Shown: positions 1-10,137 of the stretch, piece by piece
Numbering within the stretch: position 1 is the stretch's first letter
How the letters are laid out: every line of letters begins with the position of its first letter
Assembly: GCA_033032865.1 (NCBI GenBank)
Contig: JAWHQI010000079.1
Coordinates: 5,832,501-5,896,500, forward strand
Reading direction: 5' to 3'
DNA: 64,000 bases
Origin: Dactylorhiza incarnata
Lineage: Eukaryota; Streptophyta; Magnoliopsida; Asparagales; Orchidaceae
Notes under the pieces: generated by a model
Told to the model about the DNA's origin: nothing
The model's database searches: none
The model's input: only the letters and a program-made list of their open reading frames with translations
Position numbers and translations under genes: made by a program

Positions 1-565
1 TCACCTTCGGATTGAACCTTGGAGGTAAGGAACGAAGATTTTTCCTCACCAAGTCCCCGCCGGAGTAGGTCTTTCCAAGTGCCTTTGATGCGTTGATAAT
101 CTTTGTGAAGCGAGTGTACATTGAGTTGTTGTCCTCTTCCGTGTCCATCCTGAATTTTTCGTATTCAGATTCCAGTTGAAACAGCTTGGCATCTTTCACC
201 TACGATGTACCTTCGTGAGTAACTTCCAATTGATTCCAAATATCATAAGCAGTTGTGCATGCAGAAATTCTATTAAACTCAGTCCTATTTAAAGCGCAAT
301 ATAAAGCGTTCGTTGCTTTAGCATTATTTTTACACCTTAGTTTATCGTTGTCATCCCATTTATCTTTAGGTTTTGCTAATGTCGCCTCTCCTACTACAGT
401 TGTAGGCGGAGAGTACCGTACTTCTACCATGTTCCATACTTCTACATCCATGGTCATAAGAAAACACATCATTCGATTTTTCCAGTAGTTAAAATCTGAC
501 CCAGTAAAGAGAGGTGGTCGACTAATCCCTTGACCCTCAGGAAAAGCGAGATCATGAGACGCCAT
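1..565 (-). pseudogene. gag: Copia A1 gag, N-terminal part, broken
   Basis: Capsid protein (Gag) of a Ty1/copia element, which would package element RNA in cytoplasmic particles. The start is placed at the MASHDLAFPEG methionine (565), because the parallel A2 gag begins there. Residues about 15-45 hold the PPLFTG..FNYWK..M motif of the plant copia gag N-terminal region, followed by the conserved AYDIWNQLEVTHEG block. A TAG at about 200-202 replaces a CAG codon still present in A2 (SQVKD), so the frame is interrupted; reading resumes to position 1 and leaves the window. Homology is seen by direct comparison with the A2 protein. Confidence 0.85.
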
Positions 566-599
566 TGTTCCCGGTTGTAAAGCCGATTGGAACAAAATC

Positions 600-611
600 G
601 CTCTGATACCA
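600..611 (-). other. Primer binding site, initiator tRNA-Met type (A1)
   Basis: On the minus strand this reads TGGTATCAGAGC, the usual plant copia primer site complementary to the 3' end of initiator tRNA-Met. It lies two bases inside the LTR end at 614, the position needed to prime minus-strand DNA synthesis. This fixes the LTR as the 5' one. Confidence 0.9.
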
Positions 612-1293
612 CTTGTTGGATCGGTCGGCGCACTTAGAGGGGGGGGGGGGGGGGTGAATAAGGGTTTTCAAAAACTTTAGATTATATTCATTAAACTTTG
701 AATTATTGCAAGATTAAAGACATGAAATAAGTTAAGTATAACAAAAAGAGAGACGAGCTTTATTAATGATAAGTAAGTTTTACAAAACTTGATCTCGATG
801 ACGCTAGAGATCGGAGGCGAATAATAAAAAAAACTCTTTTTGTTTTCTATGCCGACTCGCTTCCCCCCGAACCGGTGGCCCTAGTCTTATCCTCCCCAGA
901 TTCGGCCTCAAGCCGCTCTAGCCAATCCTTCCCCGGATGTGGCCTCGAGCACCCCCTAGAACTAGCCTAGATCTAGTCACCAACACGAGGCGAATTTCAT
1001 CCCTAAGTCTACCCCAGACCTAGTCGCCAACATGAGGCTATTTCACTACCGTTTACAATGAAGAAAGAGAAATAAAATAACAAAACCTCCCTTAAGATGA
1101 ACTTCTGAAGTCGGAGATGAAGATCCGCTGTAGAATCAGCGTTTGTTGAAGCGGACTTCGTCTGGATTCGGCGTGATGGAATTCTCCTTCAGAAATTGGC
1201 AGAGCTTCGTTGGGACCTCAAATTTCGGCCAAGAAGAGCCTCTGGAATTCTAGCACTCTCTCGCTGGTGTACGAAAACAAGAGGAGAGGGGGT

Positions 1294-1304
1294 CCTTTTA
1301 TAGC
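1294..1304 (-). promoter_or_regulatory. TATA box of the A1 LTR
   Basis: On the minus strand this reads GCTATAAAAGG, a good plant TATA box. The same block occurs at matching places in the A2 LTRs (minus strand, about 15351-15361 and 23680-23690). The CpG-rich palindromic array at 1317-1590 lies immediately upstream in the transcription direction. Confidence 0.75.
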
Positions 1305-1316
1305 CCAAGCACTATT

Positions 1317-1397
1317 GCCGGCGCTAGCGCTACCGCCGGCGCTAGCGCTACCGCCGGCGCTAGCGCTACCGCCGGCGCTAGCGCTACCGCCGGCGCT
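1317..1397. repeat. 18-bp minisatellite in the A1 LTR
   Basis: Four and a half exact tandem copies of GCCGGCGCTAGCGCTACC. Each unit contains the perfect palindrome GCGCTAGCGC. Less regular copies of the same words continue to about 1590. The plus strand is open here and would read as repeated LPPALA, but this is a by-product of the 18-bp period and not a gene. The A2 LTRs hold one or two degenerate units at this place, so the array expanded in A1. Confidence 0.95.
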
Positions 1398-1749
1398 ATC
1401 CCGGATTAGGAAAGATTTTGCGCGGCAGGATCTCCCATCCGCGGCAACATTTTGCTCTATGCCTTTTGTGCGCCATGCTACCGCCAGCGCTAGTAGTTAC
1501 CGCCGGGCGCTAGCTCTTTCTAAAAACACTGCCGGAATCACGCTAATCATCGCTAGCGCCGGGCGCTATCGCTACCGCCGGCGCTAGTGAGCCTGTTCGA
1601 ATTTTGGCCTCAATTTTGGGGGCAGTCATCATGAGTACTCCTTGAGTCATATGAACTATGTTAACCTGCACACTTGAACACACAAGATCAAATACACATA
1701 GGATTTGTTATTCTCAAACCTAGGAGATGCGGTAGACCATGTTCCAACA

Positions 1750-1890
1750 GTTGTTGGTTGCTGGGAACTTCAACCTGAGGCTGTACTTTAAAATGATTCC
1801 CTCCAGATTGATTAGGAGCAGTCCTGCTCCAGCTCCTTCGGCCGCAGAAGCCCCGTCGACATAGAGGGTCCAACGAGCGACAAAGATATC
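1750..1890 (-). pseudogene. G1 second (archaeal-type) RNase H, interrupted
   Basis: The minus strand encodes RWTLYVDGASAAEGAGAGLL and then a LRLKFPATNN block. This is the start of the extra RNase H that Tat-lineage gypsy elements carry after the usual one; the aspartate of YVDGAS is a catalytic residue. The frame ends at 1750, exactly where copia A1 begins. The EAEYEAL motif expected next must lie beyond A1, outside the window. A stop at about 1906 separates this part from the preceding domain. Confidence 0.75.
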
Positions 1891-1905
1891 TTTAACAGGT
1901 ATGGT

Positions 1906-2289
1906 CTATAGAGGTAGAGTATTCTCTACGATGAAATCGACTAACACTTGGGATTTGATGTCCGGTCGCAGTAGGAATTGGATGTCGAACTTTCCCAGTT
2001 CGACTGCCCACTTTACTAGTCTCCCAGATACTTCTGGCTTCTGGAGAATGTCCCGTAACGGGAGTTGAGTCAACACCATTATCGTATGGGTCTGGAAGTT
2101 GGGTCGAAGCTTTCTTGCCGAAGAGACGAGGGTGAAGGCCGTCTTGTCGTCCATTGGGTATCTGGCTTCGACGTCGATGAGGACCTTGCTAAGGTAATAA
2201 ACAGGACGTTGGACTCCTCCTTCGCCTTTTACTAACACCGAGCTGACGGCCGTGGGGGATATTGCTAGGTAAAGGATAGGTTTTGACAA
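1906..2289 (-). pseudogene. G1 first RNase H domain, degraded
   Basis: RNase H removes the RNA strand during reverse transcription. The 127-residue open stretch shows the PVYYLSKVL and EARYP motifs and the R.L..YF-like block of gypsy RNase H, then LRDILQKPEVSGRLVKWAVEL, which is typical of Tat elements. The first catalytic aspartate of the usual LY(L)AVS.. motif is not evident. Stops between 2289 and 2377 separate it from RT. Assignment rests on motif order and on the parallel part of G2 (40230-40680). Confidence 0.75.
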
Positions 2290-2376
2290 GAGCGGGGGCG
2301 AAGCTAGGTACTACTTGAGGTGTTCGGCGGACATCTGACATTTGTCCGTCTACTGGAACCTAGAGTGACGTGCCCC

Positions 2377-3438
2377 TCAAAGTATTTTGAAGAAGGGGAG
2401 ATATTTATCTCCCGTCCATGCCAGGAATCGTGAGAGAGCGGCAATTCTTCCATTTAAGCGATGGACCTCCTTGATGGAATGGGGTGGTGATATGTCTCCC
2501 AGCGCCTTGATCTTTTCTGGGTTTGCCTCGATCCCTCGATGGGTTACCATGAATCCCAGGAATTTTCCTGCCATCACACCAAATGCACACTTGCTGGGGT
2601 TGAGCCGCATTTGGAAATGGTGGAGGAGCTGAAAGCACCCTTCAATATCTTCTAAGTGGTCACGACGACGGAATCTCTTTACCAGCATGTCGTGCACATA
2701 GATCTCCATTGTGCTTCCGATGAGGTCTTTGAATACTTTATTCATTAGCCTCTGGTAGGTTGCCCCGACGTTCTTGTGGCCAGATGGCATGACTTTGTAG
2801 CAGTAAACTCCTTTGTCTGTTTGGAATGCGGTGTGTTCTTCGTCTTTCGGGTTCATTCTGATTTGGTTATAGCATGAGTATGCGTCCATGAAGCTGAGGA
2901 GCTCATGTACGGCTGTTGCGTCGACTAGCTTATCGATTCTTGGAAGGGGGAAAATATCTTTTGGGCAGGCTTGATTTAGATTGCTATAGTTGACGCACAT
3001 CCACAACTTCCCTGAGGCCATCTTTACCATAACCACATTGGCTAGCCACGTGGGGTATTTTGCTTCGCGGATGAACCGCGCTTCTAGGAGTTTCTCCACC
3101 TCCTCTTCGATCGCCTTGAGCCGCTCTGGGGCGAAGTTCCGCCTTTTTTGGATCACCGGCCTGCAAGCGGGGATAATGTTTAAGGAATGGAAGATGACCT
3201 GAGGATCTACCCCGGGCATATCTTTTGGACTCCACGCGAAGATATCCTCATTGGCGCGGAGGAAGAGAGTGTATTCCTCTTGCTCTTCCTTAGATAAGAG
3301 GGACCCGACCTGGACTGTCTGGGTTGGATCCTGCTGGGAGATTGGTACTTCGATGAGCCCTTCGACGGGCGATCCGCGTTGTAGGGTGGCCTCGTCCCGT
3401 AGGTTAAAGTTGTCAATATTGAGAGTGGTTGCTTCCAT
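2377..3438 (-). pseudogene. pol: G1 reverse transcriptase
   Basis: An open stretch of 353 residues. Motifs in order: IFAWSPKDMPGVDP (linker, about 65-80), ACPKDIFPLPRIDKLVD (about 158-175), MDAYSCYNQIRM (about 184-195), VMPSGHKNVGATYQRL (about 216-231), EIYVHDMLVK (about 246-255) and NPSKCAFGV..GKFLGF (about 280-298). The polymerase signature YVDD has become YVHD, so a metal-binding aspartate is lost. The sequence class is that of Tat-type Ty3/gypsy RT. It is followed on the same strand by RNase H and preceded by protease. Confidence 0.9.
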
Positions 3439-3453
3439 AGGTCGTGCCTGCTT

Positions 3454-4035
3454 TTAAAAACACGTTCGTGCTTCTTCTTGGTTTCCTCTTACGACCCCTA
3501 TCCCTGCCGCAGTCGGGAACTTCATAGCTAGGTGCGGAATAGATGAGATTGCTCCAAAGATGGATTGGAGCGATCTTCCAAAGATGGCATTGTAGGCGGA
3601 GGTGGACTCCACCACCACGAACTGGATGCTATGCGTTGACTGCCTCTGGAATTCACCCAATGTGGCTGGGAGGGTGATCATGCCCTAAACTGGAACAGGT
3701 CAGTTGTTGAAATCGTAGACAGGCCCGACCGTGGGGCTGAGCTGATCCTTCATGACTTTCATGCTTTGCAAAGTGGACAGGAACATGACGTCGAATGAGC
3801 TTCCGTTATCAACCAATATCCTTTTATTATTGAAACAAGGGTCGCCAATCCCTGCGTTGATCACGAGTGGGTTCTGATGCGGTAGTCGTAACCCTTGCAG
3901 ATCCTCTTCCCCGAAAGCGATTGTAATGTCCTGATCAAGCTTCTTATCTTCGTGATCCCATGGGGGTTTGGTAATCGAGAGAATTTGCATTGCTAGGGTG
4001 GGAGGTCCGGTGATAGTCTCGATTTCTCCCACCAT
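3454..4035 (-). pseudogene. G1 aspartic protease
   Basis: Two open pieces (4035-3700 and 3681-3454) separated by a stop. The first has RILVDNGSSFDVMFL, the active-site region of plant gypsy protease in its usual LVD.GSS form. The second has SAYNAIFGR, the conserved C-terminal motif. It would cleave the polyprotein. It lies directly before RT in the expected order. Confidence 0.85.
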
Positions 4036-4469
4036 CGGCCTTCCTCCTGCCGCGCCTTGGGGAGCGAGAGGTTGTTCCCCCGTTTCCCTAGGCGGCTGAG
4101 CTTGATTGGGAAATTGGCCCTGTAGAAATCTTCCCAGGAGTCCCTGGCGGACGAGACGCTCTATTTTGTCTTTTAGTCTAGTACATTCTTCGGTGGTATG
4201 TCCAGTTCCTCAATGGAACTCGCAATATCTTGACTGGTCGTTCCTCGAATTTGGGGCTGGCACCCGTGGCCTGTGGAGATCTGGGTTGTTTTGAATGGCG
4301 TAGAGCACATTAGTTCTGGTGATGTTTAATGGGGTGTAGACCCTGGGTGGCTGCATACCTAAGTCTCTTTGGGGGTCGCGACGATGTTCACCGTTGTGGC
4401 GCTCCTCGCCGCGCCATTCTTCTCATCCTCTAGGGGCTTGCTCTGACCCTATTTTCCTCTTTTGGCTGC

Positions 4470-5532
4470 CTTCGAACTGCTGACGGTGCGCTTCGATGGC
4501 CTCGTCAACAACTATCTGAGCTTCCACCCAGTGAACGAGGTCAGGATAACTTGGTACGATCTCCCTTAATAGAGCTGAGTAAAAGCCACTTGGGCGGAGA
4601 CCCCCAAGGAAAAATCCTCGCAGAAGCTCGGGGTAGACCGCTGGGATTTGTCGAGACTCCGTAGTGAAGCGTCAACAAAAATCCTTGAGAGTCTCTCCAT
4701 CATTTTGGCGAATTCCTGAGAGATAGGAGGGGTCTCGGACAATCCTTTGATTGGCAATGAACTAGTCCACAAACTGCTGTGCCATTTCTGCAAAGTTGTT
4801 GATGGCTCCATCCCGCAGGGAATGGAACCAAGTGCGCACTTGTCCTTTCAAGGTTGTTAGGAACACTTGACAGAGGAGCTGATTGAGGGCGTTGTAAATC
4901 CTCATGATGGTGGTGAAGTGATTGACATGTTCTAACGGGTCGTTCGTCCTGTCAAATGTTTCGATGTTGGGAAGCTTGAAACCATTCAGAACTGGATGGG
5001 CCAAGACCTGAGATGATAGTTGAGAGCCATGGTGCACGGGACGGCGGGCGAGATCTATGCGTCTACCCTCCTGGTCGTACTCTTCTGTTATCATATCGTG
5101 TATCTCTTATCGAGTGGTTCTTCCCATCACTTGTCTAGGGACAACTCTTCCCTGGCGCGGGTGATGGTGATCAGCTTCTGGTCCTCTAGCCAGACGAGCA
5201 GGATGAGTGGAGCTTGCGGCATCAGAGAACTCTTCTGAGGCATCTTCTTCTTGAACAACCTCCTCATTTAGAGCATGATTCGGAGCTGGGGGAGGCGGAA
5301 CGTTCAATGTTGGAGGTTGAACGGGAGCTCGAGGAGCTCCAAGATTTGTCACGAGAGCCAGCATCTTGGCTTGTTGTTCTTCCAATTATCGTATGCGCCC
5401 TTCCAGTGTTGTCGTGGGCGCAAACACTGCCTCTTCTGCGAGTGGCGCACTGATAAGTGAATGAGAAGGAGCAGGATCGACGCGTCCTTCTGGGATCGAT
5501 CCTTCAGTAGTACGAGCACTTCGTCTTGCCAT
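4470..5532 (-). pseudogene. gag: G1 gag
   Basis: The start is placed at the ATG at 5532, about 60 bases inside the primer site, reading MARRSARTTEGS. The frame has stops at about 5386 and 5106 and a disruption near 4680-4811. The middle shows the retrotransposon capsid motifs: DPLEHVNHF, LKGQVRTWFHSLRDGAINNF and FVDFIANQR. The downstream part reads GGLRPSGFYSALL and a WVEAQIVVDEAIEAHR block typical of Tat gag. It would form the particle shell. Confidence 0.82.
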
Positions 5533-5590
5533 TATGATCGACGGTAAGTACTATCTCTTGCGAGTTTTTGCAGATCTTTGGGAATCCTTT

Positions 5591-5606
5591 CCTATGGACG
5601 GCGCCA
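5591..5606 (-). other. Primer binding site of G1
   Basis: On the minus strand this reads TGGCGCCGTCCATAGG, beginning a few bases after the LTR end at 5613. TGGCGCCGT is the standard start of Ty3/gypsy primer sites in plants. It fixes 5613-7124 as the 5' LTR. Confidence 0.8.
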
Positions 5607-6127
5607 AACTATTGTGGATCGCTCGGGTGCTCTGGTAGACCGGTTGAATTGAACAACCTTAGCTCAGAAGCGAACCGAGCGATCAAATAGTCAATGAGTG
5701 AATCAGTAAGTGACACAAGGACTTTTAACGTGGAAAACCCGGAAAGTGTGAAAAACCACGCGGTCGGAGCTGTGTCGGCCAACTTTCACTATCTTCAGGG
5801 GGGTTACAATTAGAGATTGAGAACTCGAGCGTGACAGGCCGCTGCTCGCTACAATGAGAGAGGGAGAGAGAGAACTCTGAAGGTGACAGACCACCTCTCA
5901 GAAAACTAAGTACTTTTTCTTCTGAGAATGACAGTGGGAACAAAAGTGAGAATGTTGAGTCATCTTTCGTGACCTTTGAAGGATCGAAGGAGATCTTCGA
6001 AGATTCGAAGGAGATCTTCAAGAGGTGAAGGAGATCTTCAAGCGCCGAAGGAGAATTCCAGGGAAATCTTCGAAGTAGCTCTCTCGGGCGTGGAAGGCAA
6101 GGTGTCTTGAAATGAAGGCTCTGGGCT

Positions 6128-6138
6128 CCTTTTATAGC
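6128..6138 (-). promoter_or_regulatory. TATA box of the G1 LTR
   Basis: The minus strand reads GCTATAAAAGG. It lies about 515 bp inside the LTR from the primer-site end, with the CpG-rich arrays upstream. It is a reasonable start for the element transcript. Confidence 0.7.
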
Positions 6139-6337
6139 TTTGACCGAGGGTAGCCCAGTGATTTTGTCGTCGTAACCACCGTAATCACCTGATGGGCGAA
6201 TCACGTTGGTCGATTCAGAGCACACAGATCGCCATATTTTGTAAATGTCTGTCTCGCACTTCGAGCAGCTTCTTTGATGGTGATGAAGGCGACGAACGGA
6301 TCCTACAATTTGAGAAATTAGGAAACGTTAATTGCGC

Positions 6338-6860
6338 GCGTGTCGGGAACGTGGAAACGTTATGAGAGCGTGAGGAAGTGTTCTGAGCGCGCAATAAACA
6401 CGGGAGCGTTCTAAGCGTGCGAGGAGACGTTCTGAGCGCACATTGAACACTTAAGCATTCTGAGCGCGGGGGGAAGCGTTCTGAGCGCGTAGTGAACATG
6501 GAGAAATGAGGAGTCGCACCCACAAAGGGGAATTGGGCTCCGGCCGCACCCGATGAGTGGCATGACTTCGATCGAGCCCTTTGTGAGCCCCCCTGCAAAA
6601 GGGGGGAGGAGGCTTATCCACACCCCGTTGCGGAGAGGGGTGCATCTCGGCCGCACCACACAAGGGGTGCGGATGCACCCGTCATGGGGTGCAGCTTGGC
6701 CACACCCTTGGGGTGCAGCTTGGCCATACCCCCTATAGTGTGCGGCATGGCCGCACCCCTCGTGATGTTGGGTGCGGTTAGGCTGCACCCCCGTGATGGG
6801 GGTGCAGTTAGGTCGCACCCCCCATCATGGGGGGGGGTGCGTTTAGACCGCACTCTGCCG
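6338..6860. repeat. GC-rich short-repeat arrays in the G1 LTR
   Basis: From about 6370 to 6500 the word GTTCTGAGCGCG and close variants occur about five times. From about 6630 to 6860 GGTGC/GCACC words alternate in inverted pairs, for example GGGTGC at 6770-6775 facing GCACCC at 6785-6790. Several unrelated overlapping ORFs cross this zone on both strands and are by-products of its low complexity. Confidence 0.8.
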
Positions 6861-7122
6861 AGGTGGGGGCGCGGTCTTGGTCGCGCCTGGCGACGCCGGA
6901 GTGTGAACTGTCCTTAGCGGAATTCTCCACTCTCACGGTCATGGGTTGGACTTTGACCCCACTAACTCCACTTTCCCTTAGTGGAGCTTTCTCTAAACAC
7001 GCCTCATGGCTCTTATAAATCCAAGGATGAACGCCATCTCTACGGATGCACATCACGAGCCCATACAAACCATTCATAAAACAAACACCTCAAAAACAAC
7101 ATAACATGCGCTTGCTCGGACA

Positions 7123-7217
7123 CACTACATTGAGTTTTTTAGTTTGCTAAAACAGTATTATTCATTGTAGTATTCTAGACGACGACAACATACCAGGCAC
7201 TACATTGAGTTTTTTAG
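7123..7217. repeat. 20-bp direct repeat flanking 55 bp, at the G1 outer edge
   Basis: CACTACATTGAGTTTTTTAG occurs at 7123-7142 and again at 7198-7217, a 75-bp period. The first copy begins two bases inside the G1 LTR. It may be a small tandem duplication, or the target duplication of a short insertion between the copies (7143-7197). Confidence 0.85.
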
Positions 7218-8508
7218 GTTCTGATCGGCTGAGACTCGATTTCTTCTTCTTTTCTCTTCCCTCCACTGCAAGTTTTCTTCTCTCGATCATCTTATTTCCT
7301 CTTTTCTGTTCTGGAGATGAATGACGTGAAATGATAAAAGGAATTATGACTTCTCTTCTTCCTCTCCCTCTCTTCTTTTTCTTCTCTGGATTTAGATTTC
7401 TTTTGATGGTTGCTATGGAATGGGATCTTTCCCTGCATGGTATTGTGGGGATTTAATTTGGTTTTCAAGTTTTCCCATTGGCCGGCTGTAATGAGATTTT
7501 AGAAAAATTGGAATTTAACTCTCTTCTTCTTTCTCTCCCTCTACTCCCCCTCTCTTCTCTAAATTTCTAGAATCGATTTTCATTAATAATTGAAATTAGA
7601 GGTGTCAACTGGGTTATGTTATGTTATAATTAGTTTGATTAGTGGTTGTTGTTGTTGTTATGAAAGGGAATCTACTAAATTTTCATACTTGAATTTTGTT
7701 AATTAAAATCATGGGGATTGTATTTCTAGTACATGGAAAATATATTGAAGTAGATAGATTACTAATTGAATTTGATTTTTTTAATGTGATCGGCCCTGCT
7801 AGTATTGGATCTTATGGGTTTGTAAATTTAGAATTTTCTAACCAAGGTTTGGAAACTTATATTAGTATGACTCTAATTTATTATAAGTTTTTTTGGGGGT
7901 GGGGTGGGGGGGGGGGGGTTATAACAGCATGGGTAGAGCCCCATGAGAACCTAGAAAAAAAGATGTTTCGTGAATTTGTGGGGGCCCAAAATCAAGGTAG
8001 GACAAAAGAGGGCAAGAGTATAGGGAACCAATACAGCAAGGTTATGCCCCAATATCGGGTGGAAGGCATCGAAATCTGAACCAAAGCCAGCAAACCAAAA
8101 GGCCAAGGTCGGGAGAAGGAGCTACACCAACCAGTGAAAGGCCAAAATGAACCCCCACGATCAAACTACCAGATGAAGGAAACCAAACAAACCTCCGGAA
8201 GCACCCCAAATTGGGAAATCCTGAGGATGTCTGCGTACAATCAAGCCCCCCATAGGAGCTTCAAAGATCAAACCACGCGTAGTTCTGAGGGGGGGGGGGG
8301 GGGGGGGGGCTGAAGCCCCCCACAAAAAAGAAAAATACAATTGTAAAACTAAAGCTATTTATAGAATTAGCGGCAGATTATATACTATTGTATCGGTTAA
8401 AGAGAAATGCATTTATCTTTAAGGATCAAAGCTTCAAGATGAGGGGGGAGTTGCCAATGGCAAAATTCCATAGGAATTGGGTAGGAAATATCATGCGATG
8501 CCAACCAA
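7218..8508. other. Intergenic host-like DNA, no gene recognised
   Basis: Pyrimidine-rich from about 7240 to 7600 (CTTCTT and TCTCCC runs, like a plant leader or promoter on the plus strand). Then it is AT-rich with a G-rich run at 7895-7918 and a 21-base G run at 8289-8309. An open frame at 7696-8079 crosses the first G run and resembles nothing known; it is not called. No LTR, tRNA or conserved domain was seen. Confidence 0.6.
8289..8309. repeat. Run of 21 G
   Basis: An uninterrupted homopolymer, followed by CTGAAGCCCCCC, which could pair back with it. Together with 7895-7918 it is a strong candidate for G-quadruplex formation. Its exact length may be a sequencing estimate. Confidence 0.9.
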
Positions 8509-10137
8509 TTAGCCAGAAGGTTGCAAGCGTGGGAACGTGATTAAGACCAAAACTTGCTTGAGGAGGGTCATATTATGCAAAATCAATTGGTGATACCGCC
8601 AATTACATGTAAAGTTTTGATCCAGTATTTTAATAATAGAAGGGTATTCAAAATCAATTGAGACATTGGTAAGTTGTAGAGCAAAACAAAATTGGATACC
8701 CGGATTTAAACATTTGTAATTTGCGATTGAGGTACGATGCCTTGGTTTTGGAGAAGAAATGGGTGTCGGAGGGGGTGTTTCTTGTTGTGGTTGTGGTCCA
8801 CCATAGGAATTGGCTTCCAACCTTTTAAACCATGATTCACAATAATCTTTTATTAATTCTACACCCCTCTGTACTTCCGCTTTAATAAATGTTTGGAGAC
8901 AGACCTCTAGTCCCCCCCACCCCTGCTCAAATGATGAATTTTCAGCTTTCCTTATCTCTTCCTTCTTTACCGTCCTCTTCGTCAATTCTCTCCTAGCTTT
9001 CCTCAACAATTGGTTTTGTTTTTTAGCGGTAAGTCGTTGTTCTTCAGTACTAAAAATATAATCTTCCATCTCAGTTTTTAACTCCAAATTATCTTTAGCA
9101 TTATCTACCGCACCCTTCTTCTTCTTCTTCACAGGTTCGAAATCAGAATCGTCCTCTACTTTCGCGATAAACATTCCTCATTTTTCATAATATTCTCAAA
9201 TTTTGGTTTAACCTACATCACAACAACAACATATGTTTAAAATACACAATAATAAATCATATTACTATTACAAGGGATTTACATTTGTAATAACCTCATT
9301 TGTTTTCTGTAGTTGACTAAGTAGATTGAAACAAAAATGAGCTCTATAACTTTTTTTATTTGACCACCTACATATTCTAGGTCTCGCCAAATCATTCACA
9401 ATCATCTGAACGTTAGTGTGCTCATATAGCCACACCTACAACCAAAAAGGGCATTAATACAAAATCATAAATATAAAAAATATGTATTTAATTTCATCCT
9501 TCTTACCAATAACACAGTTGCACAACCCTCTAGGTATCCCAGATTTACACCAACCTTTTTTTTACTACACTAGCTTGATTTAAAGCATCAACCTGTGATA
9601 GTAAAAATCGGTGTATTGCCTTTGGCCAGTTGTACTTTAGGAAGTTCGATAAACCATGAATTTTGTACAATGAAGCTGGAATCTTCATCCCTTTCAACGG
9701 AAAAAAGAAAACATTCACCAAATACCTTATCAGAGCATCCACTCTCCTACTCTCCAACGTCGGAGACCAATCATCAATTGCGAGATTATTCAACTCCTCA
9801 ATCAAATCTCTATGGGTTAAATCTGTGCAGGGTAGTCTAAAAAAGTAAAGTCTAGTTCACTATTTGGTAGACCCAAAATCAAGGCTACCTCGTTGACTGT
9901 CAACTTTAAATAGTAATTTCCTATCATAAAGGCTTCTTTGTCCCTATTGAAAGCCCTAACAAAAACATAAAGCATGGGAATATTTTGAGGTAAACTGGGC
10001 ATTTCAAATATTGGAAGAACACCTACTTCCCTCAATATTTTCTTAGAATCCTCCTCCAAAACGCCCAACAATTGACGAGCATTAATTTTAAAAGTGGACA
10101 CTGCACATCTAGAGTTTAAATAGTTGCTCCCAGGCAC
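8509..10137 (-). pseudogene. Frameshifted plant gene relic, plant-mobile-domain-like
   Basis: A broken multi-exon gene. Exon 1 (10137 to 9507) starts MPGSNYLNSRCAVSTF and shows LTVNEVALILGLPN, then THRDLIEELNNLAIDDWSP, WPKAIHRFLLSQVDALNQ and GYLEGCATVLL. A GT-AG intron of 71 bp (9506-9436) leads into exon 2 with VWLYEHTNVQMIVNDLARPR. A further likely intron (donor near 9281, acceptor near 9214) leads to a lysine-rich, charged C-terminal exon ending at 8509. Frameshifts are visible near 9810, 9550 and 9175. The pattern recalls plant-specific proteins of the mobile-domain/DUF1985 type, many of which occur in transposons and end in a Ulp1 protease. No protease is visible here. The family assignment is tentative; the gene structure is better supported. 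Confidence 0.6.
9436..9506 (-). other. Intron in the plant gene relic
   Basis: Minus strand: the donor TTATTG|GTAAG at 9507/9506 and acceptor TTGTAG|GTGTGG at 9436/9435 join the frame ATVLL to VWLYEH without a shift. The intron is 71 bp and AT-rich, normal for a plant. It indicates that this was a genuine spliced gene and not an intronless retrocopy. Confidence 0.7.

Larger units (their letters stand above)
1..1749 (-). mobile_element. Copia element A1, 5' part (runs off the window's left end)
   Basis: Minus-strand Ty1/copia retrotransposon. Reading leftwards from 1749 it shows a 5' LTR, a tRNA-Met primer site and the start of gag; pol and the 3' LTR lie outside the window. It interrupts the second RNase H domain of gypsy G1, whose reading frame stops exactly at 1750, so A1 is younger than G1. 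The flank 1750-1754 (gttgt) would be one copy of the target duplication; the other is not in view. It belongs to the same family as A2 (14654-24078). Confidence 0.9.
614..1749 (-). repeat. 5' LTR of copia A1
   Basis: The 1136-bp LTR begins TGTTGGA and ends TCCAACA when read on either strand. It aligns along its length with the LTRs at 14654-15749, 22978-24078 and 49442-50618. Shared parts are a homopolymer tract near the internal end (16 G at about 639-654), a conserved block at about 850-1040 and CpG-rich repeats at 1317-1590 upstream of the promoter. The LTR would supply promoter, RNA start and polyadenylation signals. Confidence 0.92.
1750..7124 (-). mobile_element. Gypsy element G1, Tat-like, 5' portion
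   Basis: Minus-strand Ty3/gypsy element. Reading leftwards from 7124 it has a 5' LTR (7124-5613), primer site, gag, protease, reverse transcriptase, a first RNase H and the start of a second, archaeal-type RNase H that is cut by A1 at 1749/1750. A double RNase H is typical of the plant Tat lineage (established knowledge). Integrase and the 3' LTR must lie left of the window. All frames are broken. Confidence 0.85.
5613..7124 (-). repeat. 5' LTR of gypsy G1
   Basis: A 1512-bp LTR bounded by TGTG...CACA. The inner end lies next to the primer site and the outer end (7124) meets host-like sequence. A minus-strand TATA box lies at 6128-6138. Upstream of it are two GC-rich arrays: repeated GTTCTGAGCGCG words (about 6370-6500) and a run of dyads built on GGTGCGG/GCACCC (about 6630-6860). 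The outer boundary is inferred from the inverted TGTG/CACA ends; the partner LTR is not in the window to confirm it. Confidence 0.75.

Noticed and set aside
1210..1587. Plus-strand ORF with repeated LPPALA residues
   Set aside because: It is the translation of the 18-bp minisatellite and other LTR repeats; it runs against the direction of the element and has no homologous protein in the other LTR copies.
7696..8079. Plus-strand ORF of 127 codons
   Set aside because: It crosses a G homopolymer, lacks recognisable motifs and has composition like the surrounding non-coding DNA.
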